64,000 nt of DNA. It comes from Calliopum simillimum (taxonomy: Eukaryota; Arthropoda; Insecta; Diptera; Lauxaniidae). The stretch spans positions 72,822,422 to 72,886,421 of the forward strand of contig OX638368.1 in NCBI GenBank assembly GCA_951812925.1, read 5' to 3'. This document shows positions 1 to 10,899 of the stretch, one piece after another. Every line of letters starts with the position of its first letter. Position 1 is the stretch's first letter. Below the pieces are notes generated by a model. That model was not told the origin of the DNA and did not search any database. It saw only the letters and a list, made by a program, of their open reading frames with translations. A program made the position numbers and the translations under genes.

Positions 1-54
1 TTTAAAAATCATTTAATGCCTAAACTTTGATTTATAACTAATTTTCTTAAGTTT

Positions 55-165
55 TAAGAATGGGGGGTTATCGTTTCCAGGCATTTTCTCAGACTGCCAT
101 GCATTCTCTACTGCAGTTTAAGAAAATTCCCCGGGAATCTTGATTCACGATAACCCCCAATACGT
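55..165. repeat. Short inverted repeat (MITE-like)
   Basis: A GGGGGTTATCG-type sequence near 62-74 is answered by its reverse complement CGATAACCCCC near 148-158. About 75 bp of unrelated sequence lies between the arms. No target duplication could be read with confidence and no coding potential is visible. A very small MITE or a chance hairpin are both possible. Confidence 0.4.
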
Positions 166-479
166 TTCTTCAGAAAATAAGAAATAGAGAAATAGAATAT
201 TTTAACCTATTAAAGGCCAGTTTTTGAGAAAAAGGGTCAAAAGAACTCAAAAAAACAGGAAACAATGGGCTAATATGTCATAAAATAAGTTCCTTGTGCA
301 ATTTTTGTATGACTCACAGTGGTCCCAAATGCTTTCGTAGCGCGATTCAAAATAGTTTTTTTAGAGTAATTGGGGGCCAGAAAATTTTAAAATGATATTA
401 ATTTTTTACTAGGACTTTTACTTTTAGAGATATGTGAAAATCCACAAAAAATGCCACGTTTCGAGTCACACTTGTTTTT

Positions 480-845
480 TTATATTTTAACGGTAAAAAA
501 CCATATACCCTATACTGCAGCATTTTGAAAATTTTTCTTGTACGAGAGGTGTCACGCCTTTTTGATTGAATTCACTTAATTTTTGCTAAGATCTTGCAAT
601 AAATATTTCAAGTATCTGACCAATATTTGGTTTCGTTATCTTAAAAAACGCTTTCAGTAAAGCTTTTTAAAACTTTTGTTTATATGGGAGGTACCACTAC
701 CTCTTGTCCGAGTTTGCTTAGTTTTTGCTCAGGGCTTGCAATTAATGTTTTTAGTGTTTGGATGAAATTTGGTTGAGTTATCTCAAAAAATGCTTTCAGT
801 ACAGCTTTTTGAAACTTGTGCTTATATGGGAGGTGACACGGCCCA
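480..845 (-). mobile_element. Decayed DINE-1-like Helitron subrepeats
   Basis: The sequence ATACCCTATACTGCAG near 505 and the modules near 540-560 and 685-845 (GGGAGGTGNCAC followed about 20-30 bp later by TTAGTTTTTGCT and later by TTTGGTT) match the 3' modules of the better preserved copies at 41894-42698 and 30730-31489. The (GTCY)n core and the 5' end are missing. It is an old 3' remnant with heavily mutated modules. Confidence 0.55.
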
Positions 846-859
846 CAGTGGAGACATTT

Positions 860-1560
860 ATTTCAATTCTTTTATAGTTCGGAAATGCCACTACGATGAA
901 ACCTTGGGGTTTGATGATGCAGCCAATATATTAAAGCGATCTTCGTTTTGCCGTTTTCGGGAAATCTTGCAGGTATTCATGTTTCTATATTTTTTATAGA
1001 CTTTATTTTTGGATTTTTGTGCTTCTTCGGACAGTTCTCCAATTGGTAATAACTGAAATTATATGATGTCTCTACCGTGCGCCAGGACTTTATGCAGTGT
1101 AGGTGTGAACAATTTTTCAGGATATTTGTTATGGATCGAATCAGATGTTTCTGTTGCATATATTCCATATTTTTCCGCGTTCACGCTTTCCCTGCACTTC
1201 AAGACATTGAGGATGACTTGCAACCTTTTGATGATCTCTGCATGGAAACCCGTTATCTCTGCGGTTATCTCATTTCTATCGAAGAATGTCCTAGCTGTGT
1301 TTCCATCATTCGTATTTCCAAATAATTGTAGTGGTTAATTAACTCTAATTCCAAGTTTTTTACGGAATTTTTCTTGAATTTTCTTTTTCCTCGCAGCTTC
1401 TTTGTCATTCGTTGCAATGTTCTCATCAAAGCTTTTGCCAATTCGTGAAAGAGTATATGCAAGCTTAAAGAAAGATTCCATACATCTTATCCTTGCATGT
1501 AATGGGGATATTCCGTATTCGTAATTTTCCTCATCTTTGTTTTTGTCGGTGCTTTGAAAT
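860..1560 (-). pseudogene. Fragment of unnamed transposon-like protein (same family as 8764-9063)
   Basis: Read on the minus strand, the region encodes in order, with several frameshifts and stops: a Lys/Glu-rich stretch, NTNDGNTARTFFD, EITGFHAEIIKRLQVIL, then TPTLHKVLAHGRDII, LLPIGELSEEAQKSKNK and a basic tail. The last part aligns residue by residue with the intact ORF at 8764-9063 (PSVHKVLIHGSEII, then SSLSEEAQEASNK). I recall proteins with this HKVL-HG and LSEEAQE signature as multicopy, uncharacterised and transposon-like in insects, but I cannot name the family and give no function. The copy is clearly broken. Plus-strand ORFs over 1063-1338 are its shadow. Confidence 0.6.
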
Positions 1561-1609
1561 ATGCTTTGGTGCCTTTTACAAATTGGAAAGTTTTATATTT
1601 ATAAGTCAA

Positions 1610-2700
1610 GCCAATTTTTCTTAATTAATAAAATAAAAACCACCTGAAATTAAAGCGTTTACAGTGTTCATACCCCTTTTTGTACTAATTTCGGTCAAAC
1701 TAATCAAAATAAAAAGGAATCGTTTGAATCACAAGAAAATTTTTCAAATATGTACCCCTATGCAATAGAAAAATAGAGTTAAATTTTAATTTTAGTAGCT
1801 TCACTTAATTATAGATCAATAGATTTTCTTCACATATATCTTAGTATCTGCCCATGGATCGGGCTTATGTATTCCAAGTAAAATACAATTTTTACATGAT
1901 TTCTTTCTATTTTTGCGTATTTATTGAGTGATTCGACCAAAAAATTCGACTTTTCTCATATATTTTGACCAATTGGAAATTTAATTACCTTTCGTCTAAA
2001 ATTTAGTGCGACCAAGTCAGACATTCTCGACTTGAGATATGACTTAAAGACTGAAACCACCTTCGAAAAAAATGGAAAACCTATCCATAACAATTTTTGT
2101 TTTTGAGTTGAGGACACCAAAGTGCTACGGAAAAAAATAGTGGCGTTCTTTGTACATATTAGTAATTTTTTGAATATCGACACATTGCTTGGAATATGTT
2201 TAACAAATAAAACCAAAAACAATATTTTTTCCGTATTTTAACAAAAAAGTCCAGAATACATCAAAAAAGCAAAATTGCAACATGCAAACTTTTGTTTTGA
2301 AATCAATGAGAACGGTGGTAGCTGAAACATTGCAGGATTTAACAAATAAAAAACTGGACTTATTCTTTGAAAAAGCAATATACAATATCCATTTAATAAA
2401 TGTTACTCATTGTTTTCTATATGTGTTAAGTTAGATTCTAAGAAAGCTATCTTTTGATAGGTACACAACAGGGACATTAGCAAATAAACTTACAATATTT
2501 TTAAATAGGAGTTCAAAGCAAAATTTTTTTTTTTTTCAGTGGTTTTAGTTTTTATAGTCCTTTTTAAATTTTAAATTATTCAAAGATGTTAAAGAATGGG
2601 TATAAAACGTTTATTTTTTGACTAAAAAAAGAAAGTAATACATTTTTTGAAGCTCAAGGGTATTTCTTTAAGAAAATGAAAAGGTTTTTCATTTGGTTGA
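1610..2700. other. No recognisable feature
   Basis: The stretch is AT-rich with short open frames on both strands. None shows a motif, a plausible splice structure or a match to other parts of the window. The minus-strand frame at 1956-2222 is phenylalanine, lysine and serine rich, as expected by chance in this base composition. Confidence 0.5.
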
Positions 2701-2719
2701 AATATGCAAAACATCGTAA

Positions 2720-3500
2720 CTTTGAATTAATACCCGCCATTAGGCTCAGCACATCACTTTGGTCCAATTTTGTTGTGGTTTCTTTTAATTTTTGACAACT
2801 TTCTTCGTTTTTAGCAATTTTCTCTTCAGTATAGCCCAGTATTTTCCAATCAGCTCAGGGCTATTTGGAGGATTTGCATTTTTCGGTACAACATTGACCC
2901 TATTCTCTTTGTTACCGATTCATGGCCAATTTGCCATAGTCACAACTCGCCAAATCTGGCCAAAATAACAGGGTTTTCGTGAAGGCGTATCATATTCAAC
3001 AGACGTTTCTGTTAGCACTTTTTCACATAAATTTGGTGATTAATTGTACCAGTAGTGTATTTACAAATTGCTTGCCAAACCAAATATTTCTTTGCAAACT
3101 TGCAACTTTTTTTTTGCTTTAAATTTGGCGCAACATCGCTTTTCTTCCTTGCGGTGTAAAAAAGTTGACCCGGAAGCTGTTGGTCAGCTTTGACGTAATT
3201 TGTACAAAACTGTAGTAGAGCTTTCGTGAGCGAGTTTTAGCAGCTGTGTTTTGCTTATCGTTCCTATTTGGTGTCAGTTGTACTTTATATGATTGAAAAC
3301 ATTTCTCTCTGCAAACTTTCTGTTCGTTTCCGGGCGACATATGCACTTTTTTAGTCACATCTCTAAAGGAGAGTCCAGTATTTTTTTCATAGGCACGTAA
3401 TACTTCTTTTGCTTTTTCCTCTAAGGTTAATCCTTATTTCGAACACTTCCAACTTTCCTACCCATAGTTAATCGTTCACTAAAGTTTTTAAGTACGACAG
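2720..3500 (-). pseudogene. Tc1/mariner-type transposase remnant
   Basis: On the minus strand the C-terminal part reads LFWPDLASCDYGKLA, then VPKNANPPNSPEL and KYWAILKRKL, which parallels FWPDLATSHYSRA, VPKKANPPNCPQLRPIE and RYWALMK of the element at 4954-6136. The N-terminal two thirds (about 3119-3470) match the same relative in separate frames (VQLTPNRNDK against VQKVPNRSDE). DDE transposases of this superfamily cut and paste DNA at TA. Here the glutamate of the PIE triad position is lost (PELIGKYW) and there are at least three frame breaks, so the copy is dead. No terminal inverted repeats were found. Confidence 0.7.
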
Positions 3501-3944
3501 ATACCGTTAATTTTGCAATATTTATACATTATGCAATGTTTTTGTGAGACAAATGTGGAAAATCTAGCACATTTTGTTTCGATGAACTCATTTTGAAAAC
3601 TATGTAAAATTCTTAAAAACCAATGATGAAGAAATGTAAGACAAAGAATTCTAAGACGATAACATGCATGAAAAGTGCATATATAAAAATTCGGATATAT
3701 TCAACAATATGCTTATATATGATAGAATCTTGCTGTTACTTAATGCTAACTAACTACATTCCTTCCAAAATATTTTTAAAGGCAAAAAGTTGTGAAAATA
3801 AATAATAATTACACAGTACTGCATGGGTTTTCCTCTCTAAGTTTTAAAAAGCGATTTCTATAGATTTAAATAGTGAAAAAATTCCAGCACGTCACAATTT
3901 TCAGTGATTTAAGTTTTACTTAAGTGCCTTTTTTGTATATACAA

Positions 3945-4425
3945 GACTACCACGCCTATTCTACTGAACGTATCAAAACCATATTTGCACCAGATGTTTT
4001 TTTTTTTGGTGCTCCAACACATTTATAAGGAATATGGGATCGATAGGACAAGGGGGTGTTGTACCCCTCATATAAAAAAAACTCAAAATAATTGAAAATT
4101 TTATTTGAGTCGCTCCTACGCATATACCAGTAAATATATTGAAACCATATTAACAGCATATGTCCGCCTGATATTCCGACAGATTTGTCTTGACAATAGG
4201 GGTAATCAAATGAAAGTACGGTGCTCTCGGTATGCAAAGAAAACATACCATAAACAAAAAAAAAAAAATTCGCATATCTACTTACTTGACCTGCATTATA
4301 AAACTTGATATCTGGATGAATATTATGCATACAATTTATCTTTATCGTACGGGGAGCACCAAAAAAATATATGGTGCAAGAATGGTTAAAATATGTTGAG
4401 TATTTTAGGCGTGATATTGAAGAGT
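3945..4425. mobile_element. MITE with imperfect terminal inverted repeats
   Basis: The left end (CACGCCTATTCTACTGAACG followed by a TTTGCACC motif near 3990) is mirrored by the right end near 4345-4415 (GGTGCAAGAATGGTT then TAGGCGTGATA). The arms run about 60 bp with roughly 75 percent match and enclose about 360 bp. The 159-codon minus-strand frame inside is uninterrupted but has no recognisable domain and reads straight through both repeats. I treat it as fortuitous. Confidence 0.5.
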
Positions 4426-4953
4426 ACGTAAGCACAAATGATTGAATTAATTAGTTTTCAAATGCTGAACAGAGGAACAAGGGTACCCCTCTTAAAATTA
4501 CGACAGTGCTTTTTAATGTATTTTTTGATGTTGAGCCCAAATCCGTTTACAGAATTGCTCTATCACGTCCAAATTTTGAGAAAATTTAAAATAACAGTGA
4601 AAAACACACGATTTTCCATTATTTTTGAGGTTATGAAAACTGGAATATCTCAAAATTCTGACGTGATGGAAAGAAACCAAGTTCAGATTCGTGATTAGGA
4701 GGATAAAAAAGTATCGAATTTGCAGGCCTGTGTTATTACAGTAAAAAACAAAGCAAAATCAAACAGAAAATATAAGTATACAAATTTCATGTAACGCTGA
4801 ACAGCCAAAATTTTACAATCCATATTTTATAAACTAAAACTAGCGCTTCCAACAAATGTACCAACCAGCAGCGCAAAGTTAATTTTTGATAATACGTAGT
4901 TTTTTACAACTTTTCATATTAATTTCGGTTTTTTGGCCAAAAGTTTATACATA

Positions 4954-6136
4954 AGGGCTGCCCCAGAAAAATTTGACCCTTTTATTCCTTAAGATTATGA
5001 TCATCAGGTAGATGATCGTGCAGGTCGAAATATGAGTGCTATATTTTCTATATAACATGACGATTAAAAAAATATATAACACTTGGCAAACAAACTTCAG
5101 ACGATAAAGATATCTAGCAATCAAGAAAAAAGAGCAAACCTATTTTGTACACTTGCATGCAAAAACGAGAATTAAAATATTCAGCCATAGCTAAAAAAAC
5201 AGGTGCATCAAAAATCACTGTCCAAAGAGTTATTTCGAATTATAGAAAGGGTCAACTTATTATGCCAGAGCAGGAACCTCAAAATTTTCTATAAACAGAC
5301 TAAAGAAAAAAACTCAAGCTAAGAACCTACAGAGTTCAAAAAGTACCAAACCGTTCCGATGAAAAGCAGTTAGAGGCTCAAAAGCGAGCTCGAAAGTTAT
5401 ATGAAGGTTACCTGACTTAATTTGACTGCTGCATAATGGACGATGAAACATACGTTAAGGCAGATTTTAAACAGCTAACAAGACACGAATTTTACACCTG
5501 TTCGGAGGAGGGGCAGATACAGAGCAAATTTAAAGAGAAGAAAATTACAAAATTTCCCAAGCAGTATATGGTTTGGCAGGCCATATGCACCTGCGGTCTG
5601 AGGAGCGTTTTTTTTGTAACACTGGGCACAATTAACTCAAAAATTTATATATTGATGAATGCTCTGAAAAACGTTTTTTTCCATTTATTCGTGAGCACGG
5701 GGGTACTGTAATGTTCTGGCCTGATTTAGCAACCTCTCACTACTCTAGAGCCACCATAAGCAATAATGTAAATTTTGTTCCCAAAAAAGCGAATCCACCT
5801 AACTGTCCACAGCTTCGACCTATTGAGAGATATTGGGCTCTAATGAAATCAGATCATCAGAAGAGTAAAAGCACTGCAAAAAATTTAAAAGATTTCAAAA
5901 ATAAGTGGCGAAGGTCGTACGGTACTGTCGACGAAACAACTGTACAAAACTTAATGAAGGGTCTTAAGAAAAAAGTAAAATATTTTTATGTAAAATAAAT
6001 ATTTGTTAATAGTGTAAGGTTATTTATGTTTGTTATACTACTCACTAATAAATTAAAAAACAAAATTTAAAAAAAATTCATTACGTATTTCTTTGTTAAT
6101 GAAAAACAAAGGGACAAATTTATCCGGGGCAGTCCT
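4954..6136 (+). mobile_element. Tc1/mariner-superfamily transposon (inactive)
   Basis: The element starts AGGGCTGCCCCAGAAAAATT and ends with the near reverse complement (AATTTATCCGGGGCAGTCCT). It is flanked by TA at 4952-4953 and 6137-6138, the target duplication of the superfamily. Length is 1183 bp, normal for a Tc1/mariner element. It encloses the broken transposase gene 5157-5998. Terminal repeats of about 28 bp match with a few substitutions, so the copy is old but structurally complete. Confidence 0.85.
5157..5998 (+). pseudogene. Tc1/mariner-type DDE transposase, frameshifted
   Basis: The reading frame begins at 5157 with a helix-turn-helix region (SAIAKKTGASKITVQRVISN), the DNA-binding paired-like domain of these transposases, and hits a stop at 5292. 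It resumes in other frames at 5340-5435, 5436-5711 and 5711-5998. The first catalytic aspartate lies in CCIMDDETYVKAD, the second in FWPDLATSHYS and the third acidic residue in PQLRPIERYW. The spacing from second D to E is 33 residues. Related elements usually have 34 or 37, so a small deletion is likely. At least three frame breaks make it non-functional. The 2720-3500 remnant is a relative. Confidence 0.85.
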
Positions 6137-6138
6137 TA

Positions 6139-6560
6139 TGTATATAATTTTATTTTTATTCAATAGTGTATTTAATTGCAAACAATTTAAGCCCAAGCTT
6201 TGCAAAATAGGATCATATTTTAAAAAGTTGTTAAGGTTTCATTAAAGTAAGACCATTAGATTTTTTATCGAAAAAATAAACAGGTACAAAAACGTGTTTT
6301 TTGCTCATAACTATTTTTTCTTCACTTGATTAAAAAATAAAGATTTGGTATTAAAAAACTATACATGTTTTGTCATAAAAAAATATATGACTGCAACGTT
6401 AACCCACTTCTCTTGCAAATTGTAAATAAAGAAATGTAAACATTACACCCTGTTTTCATATTTTTTATAATTAAAATCATAAAAAGCGTAACTCCATACA
6501 AAAAAGATGAAAAATGAAATAGAATTTAGAAAAAAGAGAAGTTGCTGCCTTTTCTGATAG
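6139..6560. other. No recognisable feature
   Basis: AT-rich sequence with long runs of A and T between the Tc1/mariner element and the next MITE. No coding potential and no inverted or direct repeat beyond homopolymer tracts was seen. Confidence 0.5.
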
Positions 6561-6562
6561 TA

Positions 6563-7618
6563 CAGTAAAGTTGTCAAAAAATGTATGAAGACCTAGAAAA
6601 AATTTCGCGTTGCTATTTTTTTTGCTTAATGTTTTTAGGACCACTATAGAAGCTTAAGGGGACATTCGCTTTTGTAATTGAAAACAAAAAAACACTTTTA
6701 AAAAATGTTGTTATGAAAAAACTATTATATTTATTGACAATATTTCCTTTGGACATTGTTAAATATTGTCTAAAAAATAAGAAAAAAATTTTTTTTTTTA
6801 TTTTTAGTTTCCCTTGGCTGCTGTAGAGGGCGTCATCCAAAAGTTAATTTTTAAACTGGTAGGACATTTTTCTCCGAACCTACTCGACCGATTTTAAAAA
6901 ACCAAAGAGCATTCGATTACTCATAAAAAATATTGAACAATAAGTCTCTGAAAGTTTTAAAAAATACCCCCCCTTTTTTTTACGGGGCATTTTTTGAGGG
7001 TAAGTCCCTCAATTTCTTCGCATTTTTCATAAATATTCATACAAAAACTTCAAAATATAAAAAAGTATGAATTTTGGAGACTTGTTGTATAGTTTTGAGT
7101 CTCAAGAATAAAATCCATTTTGAATTTTTCAAAAATCTGTTACAGGAGGTCTACAACATGTCCTACCGTTTAAAAAGTAACTTTTGGAAGACGCCTTCTA
7201 CAGCAGCCAAGGGAAACTAAAAATAAAAAAATAAAAAATTTTTCATATATTTTAGACAATTTTTAACAATCTCCAAAAGAAAATTTGTCAATAAATATAA
7301 TAGTTTTTTCATAATAAAATTTTTAAAAAGTGTCTTTTGTTTCAATTACAAAAGCGAATGTCCCCTTAACGTCAAAAAGGTGACCTCTGCACCCTTGCGC
7401 ATTAGCCGCCATCTTGACATATGTTTGATTCAACTTATCTCGTTTCCTGTTGGTCGGACAGGAAAAATTTTGAACAAAAACTACGGGCAATAAAATTCTA
7501 CCTTTTTGGTTTTAGGCCTCTACAGTGGTCCTAAAAACATTAGGCAAAAACAATTGCAGTGCTCAATTTTTTCTAGGTCTTTTTACATTTCTACGTACAT
7601 TTTAGGACATGTTTACTG
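6563..7618. mobile_element. MITE with about 90 bp terminal inverted repeats, carrying an inserted foldback element
   Basis: The left terminus CAGTAAAG... (6563 onward, through GACCTAGAAAAAATT and TTTTTAGGACCACT) is mirrored by the right terminus ending at 7618 (AGTGGTCCTAAAAACATTAG through AATTTTTTCTAGGTC to TTTACTG). TA flanks both ends (6561-6562, 7619-7620), as expected of a Tc1/mariner-type MITE. Its own length without the 708 bp insertion at 6658 and one TTAA is about 340 bp. No coding capacity. A related terminus lies at 10081-10170. Confidence 0.65.
6658..7365. mobile_element. Palindromic foldback MITE with TTAA target duplication
   Basis: The 708 bp unit begins GGGGACATTCGCTTTTGTAA and ends with the reverse complement. 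The arms continue inward for about 300 bp each, including the GCTGCTGTAGA segment on both sides, to a centre near 7010. TTAA directly flanks both ends (6654-6657 and 7366-7369). The inverted relative at 10081-10110 keeps the unoccupied site with a single TTAA. A TTAA duplication is characteristic of piggyBac-type transposases, so mobilisation by such an enzyme is inferred. It has no coding capacity. Confidence 0.8.
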
Positions 7619-7886
7619 TACTGTAACTCGAGAACCAATTGAGATAATCACTTCATTTAAACACTATTTTGCTTGTTTTTGCAAGTGCTACAAATTATGT
7701 TATCACAACTTTTTCAAAAGTCAACACAAAGTGGGTGCAAATGGAAAAAACGGATTTTTTACAACTTTGGCGGCCTCTACCGCTCAAAATATCAACTTAT
7801 GGGTATCGCGTCCGATTCAAAATTTTTCTTGTCCGAACAACAGGAAACGAGATAGATTGAATCAAACATATTTCAAGATGGCGCAC
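7406..7886. repeat. Inverted repeat with about 70 bp arms
   Basis: The arm at 7406-7476 (GCCGCCATCTTGACATATGT, later CTCGTTTCCTGTTGGTCGGA) is mirrored at 7815-7886 (CAACAGGAAACGAGATAGAT, ATTTCAAGATGGCGC). The arms straddle the right end of the MITE at 6563-7618, so the MITE itself sits in an older inverted structure. No protein can be assigned to the open frames across 7506-7934. Confidence 0.6.
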
Positions 7887-8059
7887 AATGGGAGTTGGAC
7901 TTTAAACAGAAAAAATGCTCTACAGAACTTCTAAAATTAGGAACTGCTGGATAAACGCTCTAGTTAATTTGTTTTAAGCCCGATCCACTAATGTAGCATA
8001 TCGTTAGAAAGTATATTGTTTCTACTTTGTTAAAAATATATTTTTTTTCTTTTGCCGAT

Positions 8060-8570
8060 TTTATGTGAACTATAGTGATTTTTCAAATGTTTAAAAAAAA
8101 ATGGTAAAAATGGAAAAATTGCAAACTTTGACATTAAAAAAAAAAAAAATACATTTTCTGATTTTCATTATTTTTCAATATAATATGTGGCCAAGTATGC
8201 TTAATCGAAATGCAAAGTCCCTACTGCTTTTTTTGAGAACTTTTTTTTTTATAAACATTTTCATATTGTGGTTTTTGATTGGACAAAATAAGTTGACTTT
8301 TTTGGAACGCTATTTTTAATTCTTTTGCATCGAAATATATCAAGATAGCATTTTGTCATAAAGTACAAGCATTAAGCTTTTAAAAAAACATTTGTTTGAG
8401 TTTTTATGTATGATAGGTGAATTATGGTGATTTTTCGAAAATTTAAGCTCAAAAAGCCAAAATCGATAAATTTTACAAATTTTTTTGCTTTTTTTGAGAA
8501 CTTTTTTTTCTATGAATTTTTTCCTGTAGCAGTTTTTGAGAAAAAAAAATATTTTTATTTCTTTACATTC
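8060..8570. repeat. Two degenerate direct repeats
   Basis: A module running through TATAGTGATTTTTC, a run of A, GAGAACTTTTTTTT and a TTTTTGA segment occurs at about 8066-8285 and again, shortened, at about 8415-8545. Similarity is moderate and partly due to poly-A and poly-T tracts. No gene is visible. Confidence 0.35.
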
Positions 8571-8763
8571 TGCAACGTTTTACAATATATTTATAAATTT
8601 TAAGCTTACAGTCTTCATAAATTCCAAAAAAAAAAATTTTAAGAGAAGGGTGACAGGTAAGGGGTTTGTTTCCTCCTTTTAATCCCCCTTTGGACTCACC
8701 CTTTCTTAAAATAAGCCAAGAGCATATTGAAAGGCATACAAAAAACATTATAATTGGTATAAT

Positions 8764-9063
8764 ATGCCCCCTTCTGTGCATAAAGTTTTAATTCACGGAA
8801 GCGAAATCATACAAGCTCTTCAAATACCAATTAGTAGTCTTTCCGAAGAAGCTCAGGAAGCATCAAACAAAATTTTTAAAAGCTCTAGGTTACACAACAG
8901 CAGATTGTGCTCTAGAGTAGCAAACAACGAATACGTTTTGCATTACATGCTGATCTCTTCTGATCCGATTATTAGCCAAATCCGAGTAAAACGTGATAAA
9001 AAATATAAAGAGTTATCACCAGAAGCTCAAGAGCTGTTGCAATTAAATGAAAAAACTGATTAA
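8764..9063 (+). CDS. ORF fragment of unnamed transposon-like protein family
   Basis: A 99-codon frame opens with a Met at 8764 and closes at a TAA at 9061. It reads PSVHKVLIHGSEII, then a leucine and isoleucine rich stretch, SSLSEEAQEASNK, a basic Arg/Ser segment, ISSDPIISQIR and a charged tail ending in KTD. The same succession of motifs occurs, broken, on the minus strand at 860-1560, where more upstream sequence is preserved. This piece therefore looks like the C-terminal exon or a 5'-truncated copy. The function of the family is unknown to me. The frame is intact, but no promoter, intron or neighbouring gene supports expression. A poly-A signal candidate (AATAAA, 9064) lies just after the stop. 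Confidence 0.5.
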   Translation: MPPSVHKVLIHGSEIIQALQIPISSLSEEAQEASNKIFKSSRLHNSRLCSRVANNEYVLHYMLISSDPIISQIRVKRDKKYKELSPEAQELLQLNEKTD

Positions 9064-9239
9064 AATAAATTTAAAACAATGAAATAACTTAATATTTTCC
9101 ATTTTCTATTATTGTATACATTAGTTTCGACTTGATTGTGTCCTCTTTTTTTGATTTGATCGCCAATTTGAGCCAAAAGAATTGCAATGAAAAAGTTTCT
9201 AGTGCGGACTATTTTTTCTGATAGTTTTTATGAAAATAA

Positions 9240-9650
9240 TAAATAAAATGTTTAAAGGGCGTGAAAACGCCTACTTTTTTAGTGGACATTATTTGTCATA
9301 ATATCATTAACATATTTGCTAAACATCATCAATCTGCATGAAAGATTTTCGGAGATATTGATAAGTTAATTTTTTGGTAGGCGTGGCACTGCCCATTTTT
9401 CTAGTGCGGATTATTTGTTCTGATGGTTTTTTCATATGTACCAAATAATATCTATCTGCGACAAATATTTTCAGAAATATGATGAATATTGTTTTTTGAA
9501 GGCGTGGTACCGCCCACTTGTCCGGTGAACATTATTTTTCCTGATGACTTTTACACATTTACCAAATCTCATTTATCTGCGTCAAAGAGTTTCGGTGATA
9601 TGATTAGTCAATTTTTTGAGGGGCGTGGCACCGCCCATTTTTTTAGTATG
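9240..9650. repeat. Tandem array, about 118 bp unit
   Basis: Three to four units carry the core GGCGTGGCACTGCCCA or a variant (near 9258, 9380, 9502 and 9622), each preceded by ATTTTTTG-like sequence and followed by TCTAGTGCGGATTATTTGTT and ACCAAAT modules. The core is itself a small palindrome. Units differ by 15-25 percent. No coding potential. Confidence 0.65.
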
Positions 9651-9889
9651 TAGCTTAGCCTTTTTTTGTTCTAGCATAATATAAAAACCTCTTTAAAATC
9701 GGTTACTTAGTTTCCGAGTTAATAAGGGACAAATACACAAACAAACAAAATCTAGTTTTTATAAAGTAGATTTTCGTTTATTCCTCATAACTTGAAAACT
9801 ATAAAAGATAGCGCAAAATTTTTAACATTTTTGAAATTAGCGGCGCTAAGTTATTGAAAATTGATACCCATTTTGAAAAAAGAATCGGA

Positions 9890-10170
9890 CCACGCCCCAA
9901 CTTTGTATGTAAGGTAGGCGTGTCCGTCGGCGGATTTTGTTCATATTCACAGATTTTTATTATTTTAATGTAAAAAACATTTGTACCAAATTTCAATAGC
10001 CTAGCCTATATATGACCGCCGTTCCATACAAACCCTCCCATTGTGTGGCGGCTAATGCGCAAGGGTGGAGAGGTCACCTTTTTGACGTTAAGCTTTTTTA
10101 GTGGTCCTAAAAACATTAAGCCAAAAAATTGCAGCGCGCAATTTTTTCTAGGTCATCGTACAATTTAATT
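9890..10170. repeat. Inverted relative of the 6563-7618 MITE, site without the foldback insertion
   Basis: From 10048 the sequence GGCGGCTAATGCGCAAGGGT, then GAGGTCACCTTTTTGACG, TTAAGC and AGTGGTCCTAAAAACATTAA is the reverse complement of 6590-6657 joined to 7366-7405. The TTAA occurs once (10088-10091). This is the empty reference site for the insertion at 6658. The stretch before it (9890-10040) contains a GGCGTGTCCGTCGGCGG segment related to DINE-1-like cores. Confidence 0.6.
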
Positions 10171-10189
10171 GTACTATGAATAAAAATAA

Positions 10190-10790
10190 AATTTCGATTT
10201 TCTCAAAACTATGACAAACGAGTTGCGTCTTTTTATAATCTTACGGCAGAAATGCTCTTTTACGTAAAAGGAAAGCATTGTACGGAAAAAGTGTTTAAGA
10301 CATAAAATGCTTAGAATCGTCCAAAGTATACTTTAAACTTTATAGTTCCTTCAGAACATAAATGGACTGGAGCTTTTCTTTCAGTTAATATCCATATTTT
10401 CCAGAACATTGCCAAACTTTCCTTACAAATTGATTCTGTAGGAAGCACCTACACTGAGAACACGTTCTCCAAATTCTTCAAATTAATCGAAATTATTCAT
10501 TGCGGATACTTAAACTAAATCAATAAAAAACAATACAAGAAGCTATTTGCATGGGTTGTGACTGGTATAGTGTGAAAATACTGGAAAAATTATTCGGCTC
10601 CAAAGTATTCCAAAAAATCTAAAAAAAAAATGTTCGTATTTAATTCGTTCATAGCAATCTGAGATTTCAAGTTTCTCTTTAACTGAACTTTAAAATACCT
10701 TCAGAAGTATCGCGCATTTCAAGATTTTAAAGAAAAATAGAATTTGATCCGCCACAAGAAAATTTATTTAATATTAAAAATACGAGCTAA
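10190..10790. other. No recognisable feature
   Basis: Low-complexity AT-rich sequence without inverted repeats, long frames or matches elsewhere in the window. Confidence 0.5.
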
Positions 10791-10899
10791 AATTGTATGT
10801 TTTTTTGTTTGTTTGTTTATTTGTAATCAATATTTTTTTCTCGAAAACGGTTACAGCGATTTCAATGAAACTTAGAATAATGTTAGATGTTAGCATACA

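Noticed and set aside
1063..1338. Plus-strand frames of 82-91 codons
   Set aside because: They lie antisense to the broken HKVL-HG family fragment, which has clear motif similarity to 8764-9063.
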